The notes beneath the pieces are model-generated. The model did not search any database. It was given only the letters and a program-made list of their open reading frames with translations, and was not told the origin of the DNA. Source: Eremophila alpestris peregrina (taxonomy: Eukaryota > Chordata > Aves > Passeriformes > Alaudidae). Taken from it: DNA of 64,000 bases. The stretch spans positions 6,399,198 to 6,463,197 of the forward strand of contig WMCF01000015.1 of the NCBI GenBank assembly GCA_009792885.1. Direction: 5' to 3'. The translations under genes and the position numbers were made by a program. Below are positions 37,457-51,728 of the stretch, piece by piece; the first letter of the stretch is position 1; each line of letters begins with the position of its first letter.

Positions 37457-40400
37457 CTGTCTTTACCTATCTTACCACTTCTAGAGCCTAAGCAATTATA
37501 AATGGGATCCTTTTCCTTAAATTTTTTTGTCATGCTAGAGACTAAATTAATTTTGTGAAGACAGATGAGCTCTCTCTTATCCAGCAGTTCAATAGTTAAA
37601 ATTTTCCACCAGACTGTGAGAATTTTGAACTTAGCTCATTTTCTGCCTGATGATTTATATTGTCCTCATCTGTTGTGAATATGCCATTTTCTCCAGGGAA
37701 TTTTAAAATATATTTTGAAAAGTAAGAATGCATAGCTTAACCTAGCTTTACTAATTCTAAAATAATTTCCTATTATTTCAAATAAGTGTGTAGAGGTAGG
37801 TAGTATATTTAGGAAGGGAGAGATGAACTGTAGAAGAACAGAGGAAGGATTCAAACACAGGCAGTATCTACTAAATATGTTATAGAAATTGCATTTATTC
37901 CCTTCCTAGAGATTTTACTAATAAAATTTTAAACATTTTCAAATGAGGACCTGTAAGAATATTTTTTTCTTTTTCCTTTGCTTTTGCTTTTTCTGTGATC
38001 TTAGCCTGTTAGCCAATGTGTATTCTCAGGCAATTCTGCTGGAAATTTCTCTGCTAGAAATTGAGGCTGAGGTGAATGTTTCAGCTGTTATGGCAACATG
38101 GACACTGAATCCTGATACTCTATATGAACTCTGATATTATTTATTCTACTGAGCTGTTGAGGGGCTACATGGTGGGGGTATACAGGGGACAAGGAACTAT
38201 CTAGTACAAGAAGGTTATGGGGAAGACTTCAATATCAAAATACTTTCTCATCTAAAGTTTGAATAAAATTTTTAATTTAGTTTCTGAAATATTTTCATGG
38301 TCTCTAAAATATGTTGAAGAATTAGCAGTGTTAATTAAATTAGTATGTGGGAAAAACACATTTTCAGTGATTGATATGAGAAATAAAGAGGTTATGATTT
38401 AGAATTACTTGATTTCAGAATATAAATAAAACTCATAAGGTAATAGCATTGTTTTTTACCTTAGAGTGACTAATATGATACATAAATAAATCATCTCTAT
38501 CACAAATATCACAAGTCATATTTTATACAGCATTAGGAAAAACTTTAGTATTAACTGTTAAATAATCATGTGAGATAGTATGGAAGAATGTAGTATAGAT
38601 TAAATAGAAGATAGTGTTTTAAATTGTACCTTACCCTTGAGCTGGGACTTGCCTCTTCAGACATTTTACATCAGAAATACACTCCTATTTCATGATTTCT
38701 CATCAGTTGTGTTCTAAGGCATGAAGTGCTCCACTTAATACCACAGCTTATACAAATAAACATGTCTGATTTTGATGAATCCTGAGCTTGCTTTTTGATG
38801 AATACTATTGAGACAGCTCATTAAAAACTAGGCATTTTTTTTTTTCGCTTTGGTCACATTACTATCTAGAACAAAGTCAGACTGCTCTGTAAGAAAAAAG
38901 TTATATAATGACTTGGATTTCACATCTGCTTATTAAAACAACATCAGAGCCATGTGCTGCATTTTCCTAAGAGTAGGATTGATACAGTCATGACAGTCAA
39001 TGCTGTTGAACACATATTGTCAGAAGTTTCACTATATGCTTTTCTGTTTGCAGGGAGAGCTTCAGACAATCAGTAGTTTCTGCATGCAAAGCAGGGTTGG
39101 CATTACCAGTATTAACAGCAAACAACGAGGTTTGGGATCAGGAGAAACACTATAGCCGTGGTGCTTGGCCACGTATATATGGTGCTTGGTCTAAACTCAC
39201 AAACCTTGCACCTCAAGGTTGATGAGGTTATGTGAGCTCTTCACCAGTGTGGCTATACCAGATCCTCTAAGAAATGTTCTTAAAGCTTTCATGAATAGTT
39301 TTGCTGCATTACATCCTTTGTGTGCCCTGAATTTACGGTTTTTTAAAACAGAGGGTTTGAGGAACAAAGTTTGTAATTTTTTATCCTCTTTCTTATTGCA
39401 AATATAATCTGAAATTTCTAAATAGTTGTTAAAAGCTTTTATTGTCGGGCTCTATTAATTATTTATGTTTCAGAGTCTTTCTTTAGTAGGGTTCAAAGGA
39501 GAAGGCCTAGGAGCTAGGAACATCATTCCTTCCATTTAGCATGTCACTGAGACAGAGACTTGGAGTGGTTTATTTGAAAGTGGTGATAAAAGTGGAAAAA
39601 AATGCTGCAATTTTTCCTTAGTTGCTATGTCACAGAGTTTCTGAAGGAAAAGAAAAAAACTGTGATCAATGTATCAATAAAATTATTCCTAAAATTGACA
39701 GCTCTTGATTTCTCTCTTTTCTTAGCATATTTTATCTATAAATAAATGTGAATTATGCCACTTCAAGACGTTATTTCTTGTGAGTGTCACAAATTAGGAA
39801 ACATGGTAAATGGAAAGACCAAAAGTTATGCATATGTACCTTGATGGAAACTTCCCAGGCCTGAAGTTATTTTGCTGTGATCAGAAGCCAGTTTTCCTAA
39901 CGATAGGACAGCGCTTCCTTTAGAGTAAAACTTTGAGACTTTTTTTCCTCCTTTATAAAATCCCCAGTAATTAATTAAAAAGTTCAAAATCATTCAGATT
40001 TTAGCTGTTCCACTTTTGCTGCTGTTAATTCTGATGGCTAGTGTGGAACAGAGCACTGAAATATATTTGGAGCTTATTTACTTAATTCAAAACAAGTTAT
40101 TATTCCACAAGAAGGGTAAGTGGAAAAAAAAATTTACATATAACTAAGCATACTCTTCAAGGAAAGAAAGAATCAATCCCACAATGTCATGTCAAAACAG
40201 CTGTAAAATTATTGATTGATAATTGGTTGTATTTTTCAAGTCTAAATACATGAAAACTTGTTTACATTGCTTTATATAAATTGTATGTTCTGTTTTCTTT
40301 GAAAGGTTGAATACAGTGATGACTACTGAGTTACTTATCTTGGTTTTCAGTATGTGACATGACAAGAACCACATAGGATTAAAACATGAAGTGGTAATGT

Positions 40401-40598
40401 TGGGTCAATTTTGGTTTGACACTACTGAAAAAATAATTACTTCAGTGGAACATCCTTTTGCAGATATTGTTATAAGTGTGAAGTTTATGTTGGTGTGATT
40501 ATATCTCTTGTATCACTGCAATGTCTAAGGAATTTGATCACCAAACACTTAAGAACTGAAAGCTATCCTCAGCTGGTGAATGTTTTTTAGGAATATAA

Positions 40599-40619
40599 AT
40601 CTATATAGCCTATATAGAT
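40599..40619. repeat. 21-bp palindrome
   Basis: atctatatag, one central c, then ctatatagat: a perfect 10-bp inverted repeat. AT-rich, so chance is plausible. Confidence 0.8.
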
Positions 40620-43600
40620 AGGTATTGAGCCACCCAAACTAGTTAATGGAGAATTATAAAAGCACCTGGGATGTAGGACAGGAGGATGAGAATAGAACTT
40701 CTGCTAGACTGTGGCTCAGCTCCAAACATTTAATAAGCAAGCGGATTTTTGAGAAAACCAAATACTAACAACTGATAAAAAAATTTAACCTGCTTTTAAA
40801 ATTTCTGCTTTCATGCAGAAATAGAAATGGATGTACTAGATGCTGCTGGCAGTTATTTTCTCACAACATTATTGTGTTTGGGAAAAGATAATTTAATGAA
40901 AATTTCACAAGAACAACTACTTCTGTGTGATCTACATATAAGTTTAGTCTATGATTTTGTAAATTATTTAGATAACCAATGTTTATTTTACATTTTCATG
41001 TAAGTATGCCAGTACATACATACATACATGACATATGCAAGTACAATGGCATATGTTAATTTCTGTCAATATTTCTATTAAGTACTTTCATTAAAATAAA
41101 ACATTTTCCTGCTTCTTTTCTACCCTAGGAAAGGAGTGTATTTACCATGTTGATAGGATTTGTTTGTTTTTTTCACTTGCTCATTTGTTTGCATAGGTGC
41201 AGCTAAGGATGGCTAGATTCTTATTTCCAAAGTAAAGCATAAAAAAAGCAGCTTTGATATGAAAACTGCAAATTTGTTAATGGGCAAGTGAATCCACAGG
41301 TGAGGTTTATCACTGAATTCCCCTTTATGGAGAGATTCACTACTCTCACAAGATTTCCTTTGCAATATGCTACTTTATTGTTCCAGCGAGAAGCAACCTA
41401 ACACAGTATTATGGGCCACAGGAAGGCAGGATATCTTAAGCAGGTCAGTCACAGAGGACTTTGAATTGCTTTCTATAGTTAGTTAAGAGCAAGTGAAGGG
41501 TGACCTACATAGCTGAGAGAATTCTGGTGTTTATTTGAAGTAATTGGAACTTTTCAGGATATATGTCTCAGTTGCTAGAGGGAAGCTAAAATAATTAAGC
41601 CTAAATCTTGTGTCTAGATCTGTGTCCAAAAGCACAGACTGCAGTAATCTCTTAAGAATGTAAGGGGTAGATATTTTGTGTTTGACTGTTTTTATTTCAA
41701 TGTTTGATAAAACATTGAAACATTATTTCCTCACAGAAATAAGGAAGCAGAAAAGACCACAAGATAGTAAACTAACTTAAAAATGCCCTCAGCTGTGAGG
41801 ATTATTATGGAGAAGATAAGTCTCTTTCAAATGCTATTCCTACTTGCATCTATGGATACCTGGTTATCTTGTTGATTTTGATGATAGGAATCACCGAAAA
41901 GCTGCAGTAGATATCTGAAATAAAGGAACATGGAGTTTGTGGCTCAACTCTGGATATACCACATCTTTTTCTATCTGTCTTGTGATAAGTAATGTAAGAG
42001 TCTTGTGATGCTTGCGGAACAGTGAAAAAACAAGAGCCCATACTTTATTGTATGTAATTTAAAGAGGGAAAAATATAAAATTTCTAATATCCTATACAGT
42101 CAACTGGGCAAGTCAAAAATTTGGGGTGCCACTACCTATTGTAATGGAATATTGCACAGAAATATGGCTGCACTTATCCCCTGCTCACAGACCTAAGCAA
42201 TCACCTATTGAAGATTGTGTAGGTCTCTATTTCTTTAATTATGGCTGCATATTTAATAATTCAAGATTTTCTTAACTTGATTGTCATTTTTACTTGTTTC
42301 TCTTTTATCTCATATTAGAAAGGGAAGACAGGTATACTATTGCCCAATACATTCCGAGAGATCCATATTATAGAACGTGATTCAAAGGATTCAAATATTA
42401 GGAACTACTTTTATGATGAGTTTTAAAGAAAAACAAGATAAGATTATTAGTTACATATTCATAAAATATTTAATTTTAAATGAATATATTTTGGAAAACT
42501 TGTTAATATTAAGTGCATTCCAATTTGAATGTTTCTTAAGTTCTGAGAACTGATTTGAACACATTTCTTTGAGGATTTTGATAACTGTTCACATTGACAG
42601 ACTTTTTTGTGATCTTTAAGACATTTATCTTAAAGGGCTACAAATAAAAACGACTAAATGGGCATAATATCAACAAATGTTTGAAAATATAGCATATAAT
42701 GAAATATTATAGATTATTTTTATTTAGATTAAAAACTATCACATTACTATTTTTTATTAACTTTCTTGTACAGTAAGAAGTTGCATTCAATAAAATCTTC
42801 ATATTTCTTCTTATTATTCTTGTTCTTATAATTCTAATTGAAAGAGAAAAGAAAAATAAGACGGGTCACTGTTTGTGAATTCACACCTTGAATGGTGGCT
42901 GTTGTAGGGGCCTGGTTTTTGAGGATTACAGAGCTGTTTGGCACAGTCATAATAAGTGACCCTGACATTATCTCCACACTATTGATTTTCACATGGGACT
43001 ACAGGTTTTGTGAGAAAACTGAACGATGTGTAAGAGTGCACAGGAGTTTCTTATTGTTTAATTTTATCTTGAAAAAATCTTCCCAAAGTATATGCAGTCT
43101 TCCATGCTGCTTAAGTCTGTAGATCGGGTGTCTTGGACTCATATTTTACCAAGAGATTTAAAATTGTCAAAACTTGTTCTTGAAATGTTTGTGGGCGTGT
43201 GTTTTGTTCTGTTCTGTATTGTTTTGTTCAGCTTTAGTCATATTGGTTTGAGATTTTTTTTTTCCTCCCTCATTAAAATCTGGCTTTTGGATTGGCTTTA
43301 GCAAAGGACTTGCCTCACTCATGTGGACTTGAAGACTGAATAGAAAGCATAATATAAGGGGCAATAGCTTTGAACAACCATAGATTTTTCCAATTTATTA
43401 TGTAAGGTAAAGTGGCTGAATTTCACTCACTAGGAATACATTTCAATTTTAAAAATAAACAAAAACCCCGAAACTAACAAACCTCCTAAAAATGAAGAAC
43501 TTTTAAAATTTAAAAGAGATATGCTTATCTTACAATTTAAAAATAATACAAGATTTGAAATTCTATTGATTTTCTATTTTATCTTTAAATTTATGCTATT

Positions 43601-46600
43601 CAGTAATCTATCTATCCTACACATAATTGTTAACGTTTATGTGGACATAACATTGATTTACACAATCTACCCAATGTGTAGAAAATTAATTTTGGGAGGA
43701 GAAGAAGGAAGAAAATGGAAGTCAATATCCATTTCTACTCATGGATTCAGCCAGCTGTGCCATTTGAATTGTATTTTGGATCTAAGCAGGCCATTCCATG
43801 GTACTCATGAAATTTCTATGGTTCAGCCACTTTCAAAAGTCTCTTTAGTGCTGAAAGGAGTCCTTAAGCTTTACAATCCTGTTAAAGCCTTCATTTTCCA
43901 CTCAGATTAACCTTTATACTTTGAATCATTGGGGTATTCATCCTCGCTTGAAAGAAAACTGAGGAAGCTATGGGAAGTAAGAGACAGGAGTTCATCGTTT
44001 TGAGGTTTGGCTTTTTTGTTTTAATGTGGGGGAAAAATAAACCTCTCTTTCTGAGACCTACAAATAAAAATGCCTCATTCTAAGGAAGAGACATAAACTA
44101 TCAAATGTAATGAAATGTTTTTGTTAAATAATAAGCAACAGAAGCATAAAGAAATAAATATTTTTCATAGAGGTAAAATATATACAACTATAAAATCATA
44201 AATATACTGGAGAATTATAATATGAATTTGTAAATTGTATGCAAATAGCTTGAAACCAGATCTACAAAGACATAAATAAAGCAACAAGACTGAAAGGTTT
44301 ATACGTTGGCTTGTTTATAGAGTAGCACAAACATTTTTCTTTTTTAATTGGCAATTAATTTTCGGCAGCCATCTAGGTACTTTCATGTCAAATTACTTTC
44401 CCTATACTAAACAAGATTAGGCATCCAAGCAGCAAAGCACTTATGTGAAAAGTGAGAAACTGACTGTCAAGTAGATATTTTCCACATATAACCAATTAAA
44501 ATGTTTCCTTTGTGATGAATGGATGTTGTAATTCCACATCTTGTATTTCCACCTTGGTCTGCATACCTGCCTAACTTCATGGTTCTAATGTCTGAAGATA
44601 GATAAAGGCAATACTGAGTTCTCTTACTGTTCCTCTTGCTCTTTAACTCCAGGACAAATGTGGTATACGAGCATCTGTTATTGAGGTCTGAATCATAAAT
44701 AATATATCCAACCAGTAATGCTGCCCATACATATTTTAGTTCAGATGAATACCCACAATACAATGGATGAATGTAAGCTTTTTAGCAGGTCACTGCTTTG
44801 ATGATTTTTTTCTTTTGCCTCACTTCAATATTTTTTTCAAGATATCTCTACATTTAAATGTAGGGCTACTGACACATAAGGTATAAAGTAATGTATTATT
44901 GATACTCTTCAAATGAATGACATAAAAAGGAAAATATTGATTCTAAAAAGATGTATCATTTTTCTTATTTCGCAGAAGACTGATGCAGGTTCATGCGGCT
45001 ATCAATATTATTTGAATTAATGCATATTCCTTACTATTGATTGCTTTAACAATGATTGTCATAACTGATTTATGGGCACTTAGGCATGTTAAATTTTTAA
45101 AAAGGCAAATATCAGATTTGTATATATAGATGGATTGACTTGAATAAACAAGATTGCTAAATGTTAATGACACAGTGTTTGATGGAATTTACATTATAAT
45201 ACATTATGTTCAATACTTTGTTTTTAAAGTGCTACTGAAAAACTTCAAAGATTTCTTTGAGAAATTTTACTGTAGGGCAGATTCTGTTACTCTCATTCAT
45301 GGTATCTTATTCAACCTCAGACTTTTGATTTCAATGGGATTTATTATAAGTAAATAAAATAAAGAGAAAAGGCTAAATTTAACCTAAAAATCAAGGATGG
45401 CATCTATTGAACTGGAACCTAAACAGAAAAAAATGTGTGTGTGGGGGGGAACCCCAAGCTTTTCAAGTGAGGTGACTGTCTTTAAAACAAAAATAAACCC
45501 AGGTCAGAGTAAATGACCAGAAAATAGTGATGGAAGTGAGTGTAAAGAATTTATGGGACATAGAAGTGAATTCTCTATTTCAGAGGAAACACTTTGAATT
45601 GCAGGGAAAAATTCTGGACACCACAGTACAGCAACTTGAATTACCCAGGTGCTTTATTATAGTGAATAAATTGTTTGGGGGACCATCTAGAAGGCATATG
45701 ATTTTTTTTTTCCTGTGTGTGTGTCTAAAGGATCAATATTGTGTGAAGCTGGACTCAGAAGAGTGTGCTAGAGAAAAAAGTAGGGATTCATTTCACATTA
45801 AGCTCAATATCTATAGGGTTGTTGCTAGTTTTCTAAGATGAATCAATTTACCTGCACATAATAAATGGGGAAAAACACCTGAAGGACAATGCATCTAAAC
45901 TTAAATGGATTTGCGAAATAGCTGATACTTTTGAATCTTTTTTTCTTCTCATTGACTGCAAAGGGAAACCAAGATGATTACTTTAGCTTTACTAGACAAT
46001 GCAGTAAATATTTCAAATTAGGTGAAATGAATTCCATTTATTTGGAGAGTCCTTATTAACATCCCAGTAAGTAAAAATGCCTGGATTCTGTTAGGACTCA
46101 AAGAAATTAAGAATGGACAGGGTTAAAGTTAGAAGCTAGGAGGAGAGTCTGCAGTATGTCCATCATGGGTGTTTCACTAGGATAGTTATCACATTTGCTT
46201 GACACCAGCTAATAAATTTTTCTGTCAGAAGAATCTTGAACTAAGCAGAAGAGCATTTAAGGAATGTTTTGTTCCATCCAAATCCTAACTGAGAAAATAA
46301 CTTTTGAGTTTATCTTTAATCATGTCATTATCTTTCTTGCATAGTTTAGAGATTTAGAGATAAACATACAGTTATATTGCTGTTTGTTTTGTTCCTTTAT
46401 TTGCCTTGGTTTTGGTTTTTTGAAGAGACATACCTAAAAATGTGATCAAGGAAAGGGCATTAGGGTTAGGGAAAGAGCAAGCTTAACTTTTTAACAATGC
46501 ATTTTTAAAAAAAATAATTTCTCACCTCAAAATTTTCAGGGGCAACTATCCTAAATTCACATGGGATTTAGCTGTAAAAATATTTATTGCAGTTACTAGT

Positions 46601-47593
46601 ACACAAAATGTCTAGACTGCCCTTATAGCAAAAACATTTAGATGAGGTTTTTTTTGTAAACATCTTTTTAAATTACAATTACAGTATTTCTAATATGTAA
46701 TAACTTCATATTTAGAGCTCAGTTGCATCCCACTCTTGCCATAATTGCAACAAAGCAGCTGACATCCAATAATCCTTGAGATGCTCTGAGTTCTGTCACT
46801 CTTTATGACCCAGATTTGGATTACATAGATTACAAAGAAACTTACCATTATTATTTTTTTATTCACAATTTATTTACTACTTAATTACATAGTAAGTGCA
46901 GCAGAATTACAAGAAAATCAGGTTTCCTTATCTCAGTTAAAAAAGTAAGACATTCTGCAGCTAATACTGCGAGAATCATGGCAATTGCACTACAAAAAAC
47001 AAATATCATATAATTAAAAGAATGTATTGTAGGTTTTATTTAATAAAAGAACAGACTCACAGAGACTGTCACATTAGTTCTTAAACTTTCACAGCATTTC
47101 ATGCTGTGATTAAGAAAATTTTATAGTCCTTTATATACTCATACCATGCCTTTCCCACACAAGGGATAAATTAGTATCTGAAATATATTCAAAGTCTACA
47201 CCAGAAAATAATACAATAGCCATTGGCAAAATGTGTTTAGAAGATATTCTTGAAAGTTGGTAGTGTGATTCAGAAAAGCAGTTTGTTTCCCAGTGCACAC
47301 AGACTTTTTTCCTGTCTTTTATTATGCTTTTGTGTCAGCTTCTAGGCTAAGGAACCTGAAAGCATCTCTTGCATCCCATGATCTATATTCACACCGGTTG
47401 TATCTTAAATTTATGTTGGGTGAGACGTGTGTTTTTCACTACCTATTGTTGCTGCTACTGTCAGGAGTTTTCAATCAGCTTCCACAAAGAATAAATTCTG
47501 AGAAGACCTTGATTAGATAGTATCCATAGCCAGCTCTAAAACCTAGGAAGCCTCAACAGTGAGAGGAATGGGATACTGGGGTAAAACAATAAG

Positions 47594-47617
47594 TCTAGGT
47601 CTAGACCAAGACCTAGA
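47594..47617. repeat. 9-bp inverted repeat
   Basis: tctaggtct and agacctaga around the loop agacca. Confidence 0.8.
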
Positions 47618-50600
47618 TAACACTATATCTTATCTTATCTGACTGTGAAACAAGGACAAAAATTCTTTTCGTTTTTCACAACATGAAGACAGGAAAACAG
47701 CTGTATCAATACTAGCAGTACATACTCGCAGGTTAGCACTAAGCAAAGCTTACTTATTTGTACATGGTATTGCTCTGGTAGGGTCCTAAATGGCTAGAGT
47801 AATAGAAAACAGGCAAGTCTCTGGGAGGCTTGCAGTATATCCTGGGAGCGAATCTAATCCTTGCATCTGAAAGACTCTTACCGTGTAAAGTCTCACACAA
47901 AAATTACAAATCCATTACTACAGCATTTCTATCATGATACAGAACATGCTGTAGTCTTAGCTAGCTTATACATGCTCTCTGGAGGACATTTTTTCCCATC
48001 TGCCACAGGAACTGCCATTTGAGGAAGATCACAAAGTCCCATTGAAAAACTAATTTCTCTATGGATAGTGACTTACAAGGAAGAAGAGGTATGTTAGCCC
48101 ATCAAAAGCAAGTCTTCATGACTGATGAGTGAAATGAAATTTAGTATTGATGTTAATACTAAAATGTGAAGTAAATGGGGTTGCTGAACTTTAACTGAGA
48201 ATCCTCCATATATGCTGTAAAATTTCCTAAAAGTTACTATTCTGAAACCACATCCGTACAAGGTAAGGAAATATTGTCTTTCTTATTCTGATGTGACTTT
48301 ATCAGCAAAGCCTTCATACCTCCATGTGCCAGAGCAGCTTGGAGAAGGAAAAGAGTTATAAGATTCTTTAAACTATCATTCTTCATTGAGTAAGTGATGC
48401 CACATACCACGGTCTTTACTCTGGGGGTGGTCTAAGCTACTGTGCCTGGCTTTGCACTGAAACTGGCCAAGATTATCTATTGGATCAATTACTACACTTC
48501 AGAAAAAAGGGAAATAACTAGTTTCTGAGGAGTGAAATTTTTTTAGATTATATGAATTTGTCTGTGATGGTAATTTGAGACGGTTTAGTTAGCCCATAGG
48601 AAATCCTGGACATAATTGATGGAAACCTGGAAAACAACATTTTGTTTTACCAAGTGGAAATGCAAATAAAAAAGATGAAAAATAAATTTTCTGAGCTCCA
48701 GTTCAACAATGGTTCTGATAACAGCAATGCATGTTATGCTTACAATATGAATCCATTCTGATCACTAAAAACTGTGTAATTTTAAAATTATAGACGGATT
48801 CAGGCACACAGACAACTGTCGTTTTTAAAATCAGAAAAATAAAAGTAAGTCCATTAAGATGTTATAGCATAGAGAAGCCTCAAGATTGTCTTGAATGATG
48901 ACATTAATATTTTTCTATTGTTCTTGGAACTTTGCTTAGTACACCCAACCTATACTGTTTGCCTTTTTGTCACAGTTACATTATGCTGATATGTCTTGAT
49001 GATGTTTGTGGTTCTGAGACCATTCTAAAGACAGTTTTTCATTGTATAAACACTGAGAAGAGTTATTTTTGTTTTGGGCTGGAGTCCATAGTTATTTTAA
49101 AACCTGCAAACACATTACGCTTTGCCAGTCCAACTGAATCTTTCTCAGACATCCTGTACCAAATAATGCATGACCTCCTCGTTTCACAACATAAGGATTT
49201 AACATATGTTGTTTACAGTTATATGTTACCTTCACCCGTATAACACTCAGGGGAGTGAGGGGTTTTGTAGTATATGTTTTAGAAACACTGAAATTTTCTG
49301 CAATTTCACCTTCTTAAGTAGCCTATGACAAACATGCCATGAGATTATAAGAAGCAGAGGACTCTGGATAAAGCTCAATTTTATATTGCATTGCTTTTAC
49401 TTGCAACGGAATTCAAATAATAACTTCTAAATTAAACAGCTGTGGAGATGTTAAGGTATTCTCCATGGATGCTCTGCTGTCGTCTGCAAGCTGATGATTC
49501 TGGAATTCTCAGGTATTGTCCCCATGAGGTGCTTTTTGCACTGACCTGTACATCTTTTCTGTGCATGTCCCAGTTTCTTTGCACAGTGTTTGTCCTTGAA
49601 CCAGCAATAATTGGCACAGTGAGACTGTGTTTCATAATAAAAATATACAACCTGTAATGTTCTCTACCCTGTACTTCTTGCTCTTCTCCTGGTCTATTTG
49701 TTGCAAAAAAGATTTTCTGATACTGTTGTGACCCCTTGCCATCTTCAGTAGCAATCCAAATTAAAACAGTAATATTGAATATATATTTTATGAAAGCAAC
49801 CACAATTAGAAGATTATTTGTTTTTTAAATTTTGCATGCTATGTGTATGATATGTCGCTTCAGACTTAAAAATTGTCCCTTAACTTTTCATTGAAACCAC
49901 TTGTCTACTGCAAATGCATTTCTTTAGTTCAGCAGCTTATTAATGGATGAGTTTTTTGGTTCTGTTTCCTTTAATCAGTCTGTCAACATTCTACAATCAC
50001 TAGCAACTTCTGAATTAAGGTAAATTTGTAGAATTTCCGCAATTTCAGCATTGGTTTAGGACTGTGTTTTTGTGAAGCAGCAGAAGATACACAAAAATGT
50101 TTAGGTTCAATTCCTAATGCACTCCATAAAAGTGCTACCTTTTTCTCATCACTAATATAATTATTGACTATATCCTGTTACATTCTTTCAGTATAGGTGT
50201 TCCAGTCCTCTGTTGAGCCCTCAAATGAGAATGTTTTCCCCAGGCAGACAGTTTAAGTTCCTTTTCCTTCTGTATTTGAGCTGCACTGCACCAGTGCTGC
50301 AGGATGTGGTTTTAGCTCTGCTTTTAATCTCCAAATAATTTGTCTTTTATTGTACATGTGGAATAGGGTCTTGTGTTTGTCAGTAGTTATTGTGTCTTGC
50401 TTGCTTGCGGCAGAGAATCTCAAATAATGGTTTGTATTACCTGTGTAGGAGTGCACACAGTATGTGGCTATCTCAAGGTTGCAATCCCTACAGTTTGTGA
50501 CAAGCAGGTAACTCCATGGCTCTTGAAACAAGGTTGGTTCTTTGAAATGATGCTCATTTCACAGAAGGAGCTTGTGTTATCCAAAGTGAACCCTGAAGCT

Positions 50601-51119
50601 GCATACCAGGTACTAGGCATTAATAAATATCCAACACTCTCCTGCATCTAACTTACAGAAGGTGTGCACTACAGTTTGCCTTTTAATATTTACAGCCCAA
50701 AAGGTATTTTATTTGTAACTAGAAACCATTTTGTGATTATAAGGATGAAGCTCAACAGCAAAATATTAAACTGTGTTTTATGTAGGCTTATATAAGGAAG
50801 AGAGAAATACCCTAGTCATATATTTTGCAATTATTTATTTGTACTGAGAGATTCTATATGAAGCATCATGATTACTCAATTTTCAAACTTCTCTGAGTAT
50901 GAAGGGATGTTTGGGTATACATTAACAATCTTAATTTTCAGGAAAAGATTGGTTCTGTGGAATTGCTATATTATAAAGTATGTGTTAGCATTTCAGGTTT
51001 CTGAGAGAGGAGGGCCTGTGGATAATAGTTCAGACATTTAAGCAGTAAGTACATGGCAAATAGAAGAAAAACTGCTTTACCTCTCACAAGTTAGCCTTTT
51101 CCAGGAGAAGCACTTAGCT

Positions 51120-51728
51120 GCAAAAGCAAGAGATCTAAATGGACACTATCATCAAGCAGCTAGGCTATCATTCTATGTACTACCTTCACATATTTAAACA
51201 AAGGAGGCTAAACAGGGAGAGAGCTTTTTATGATAATGAAGCCAAGCAACTGGGATCCCTGTCCCATCATGCAGGCGTTGACAAGGAGATTGGGGAAAAT
51301 AGAGGAACTCTCAGCCTCTGGAGGTGACTCCTATCTAGTGAGAAGCAAAGGTATTTTCTCAAGGACGGTCTTTTAGTGCACTGAGATGCATAGAACACCA
51401 TGGAGCAAAGTATCCAGTACCTGAGAGAATTAGCTATGCTGGAGGTACTCTATAAGGATTCAAAGAATGAGCAATCCCCTTATAAATGCAGGTGAAGTCC
51501 AGTGTATACAAACCACATGGTGGAACTTCCTATGATGTCTTGGAAAGAAGGAAAACAAAGAGTGCATGACTTGGTTACCAAACTCAAATATATGAAGAAA
51601 GTGTCTCTTTCCTGATACAAGCCTGTGTCTTGCCCATGGAAAAAATGTTCAAGGATCTTCAGCAATTTAAAGTGTCCCATTCCCCACCAGCACAGAACAG
51701 ATTCTCTGCTACTGGGAGTAGGTGTCCC
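51120..51728 (+). mobile_element. Decayed ERVL-type gag-like remnant
   Basis: Immediately left of the LTR at 51729, in the same orientation, is sequence that reads as broken gag-like coding DNA. One readable stretch at 51419-51478 has regularly spaced leucine and acidic residues (it starts L-R-E-L). Another stretch further on (51541-51600) is frameshifted relative to it. Stops and indels break every frame. Pol and env are absent, so the copy has lost most of its interior by deletion. A short purine-rich stretch, gggagtagg, just before the LTR may be a degenerate polypurine tract. The gag identification rests on my recognition of the family, not on a search. Confidence 0.45.

Larger units (their letters stand above)
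37486..51119. other. Long stretch of unique AT-rich DNA, no gene seen
   Basis: About 13.6 kb without a recognised LINE, LTR or exon. Small features are a (TACA)n run at 41013-41029, a 21-base near-perfect palindrome at 40599-40619, a 9-bp hairpin at 47594-47617 and two TTAGGG units at 46460-46471. Open frames such as 43521-43910 (129 codons) are low-complexity hydrophobic translations of AT-rich DNA and are not supported. Confidence 0.5.

Noticed and set aside
43521..43910. 129-codon open frame, hydrophobic start
   Set aside because: The F/I/L-rich start is what translated AT-rich DNA gives. No family match.
46460..46471. Two TTAGGG units, possible interstitial telomere repeat
   Set aside because: Only two units, expected by chance.
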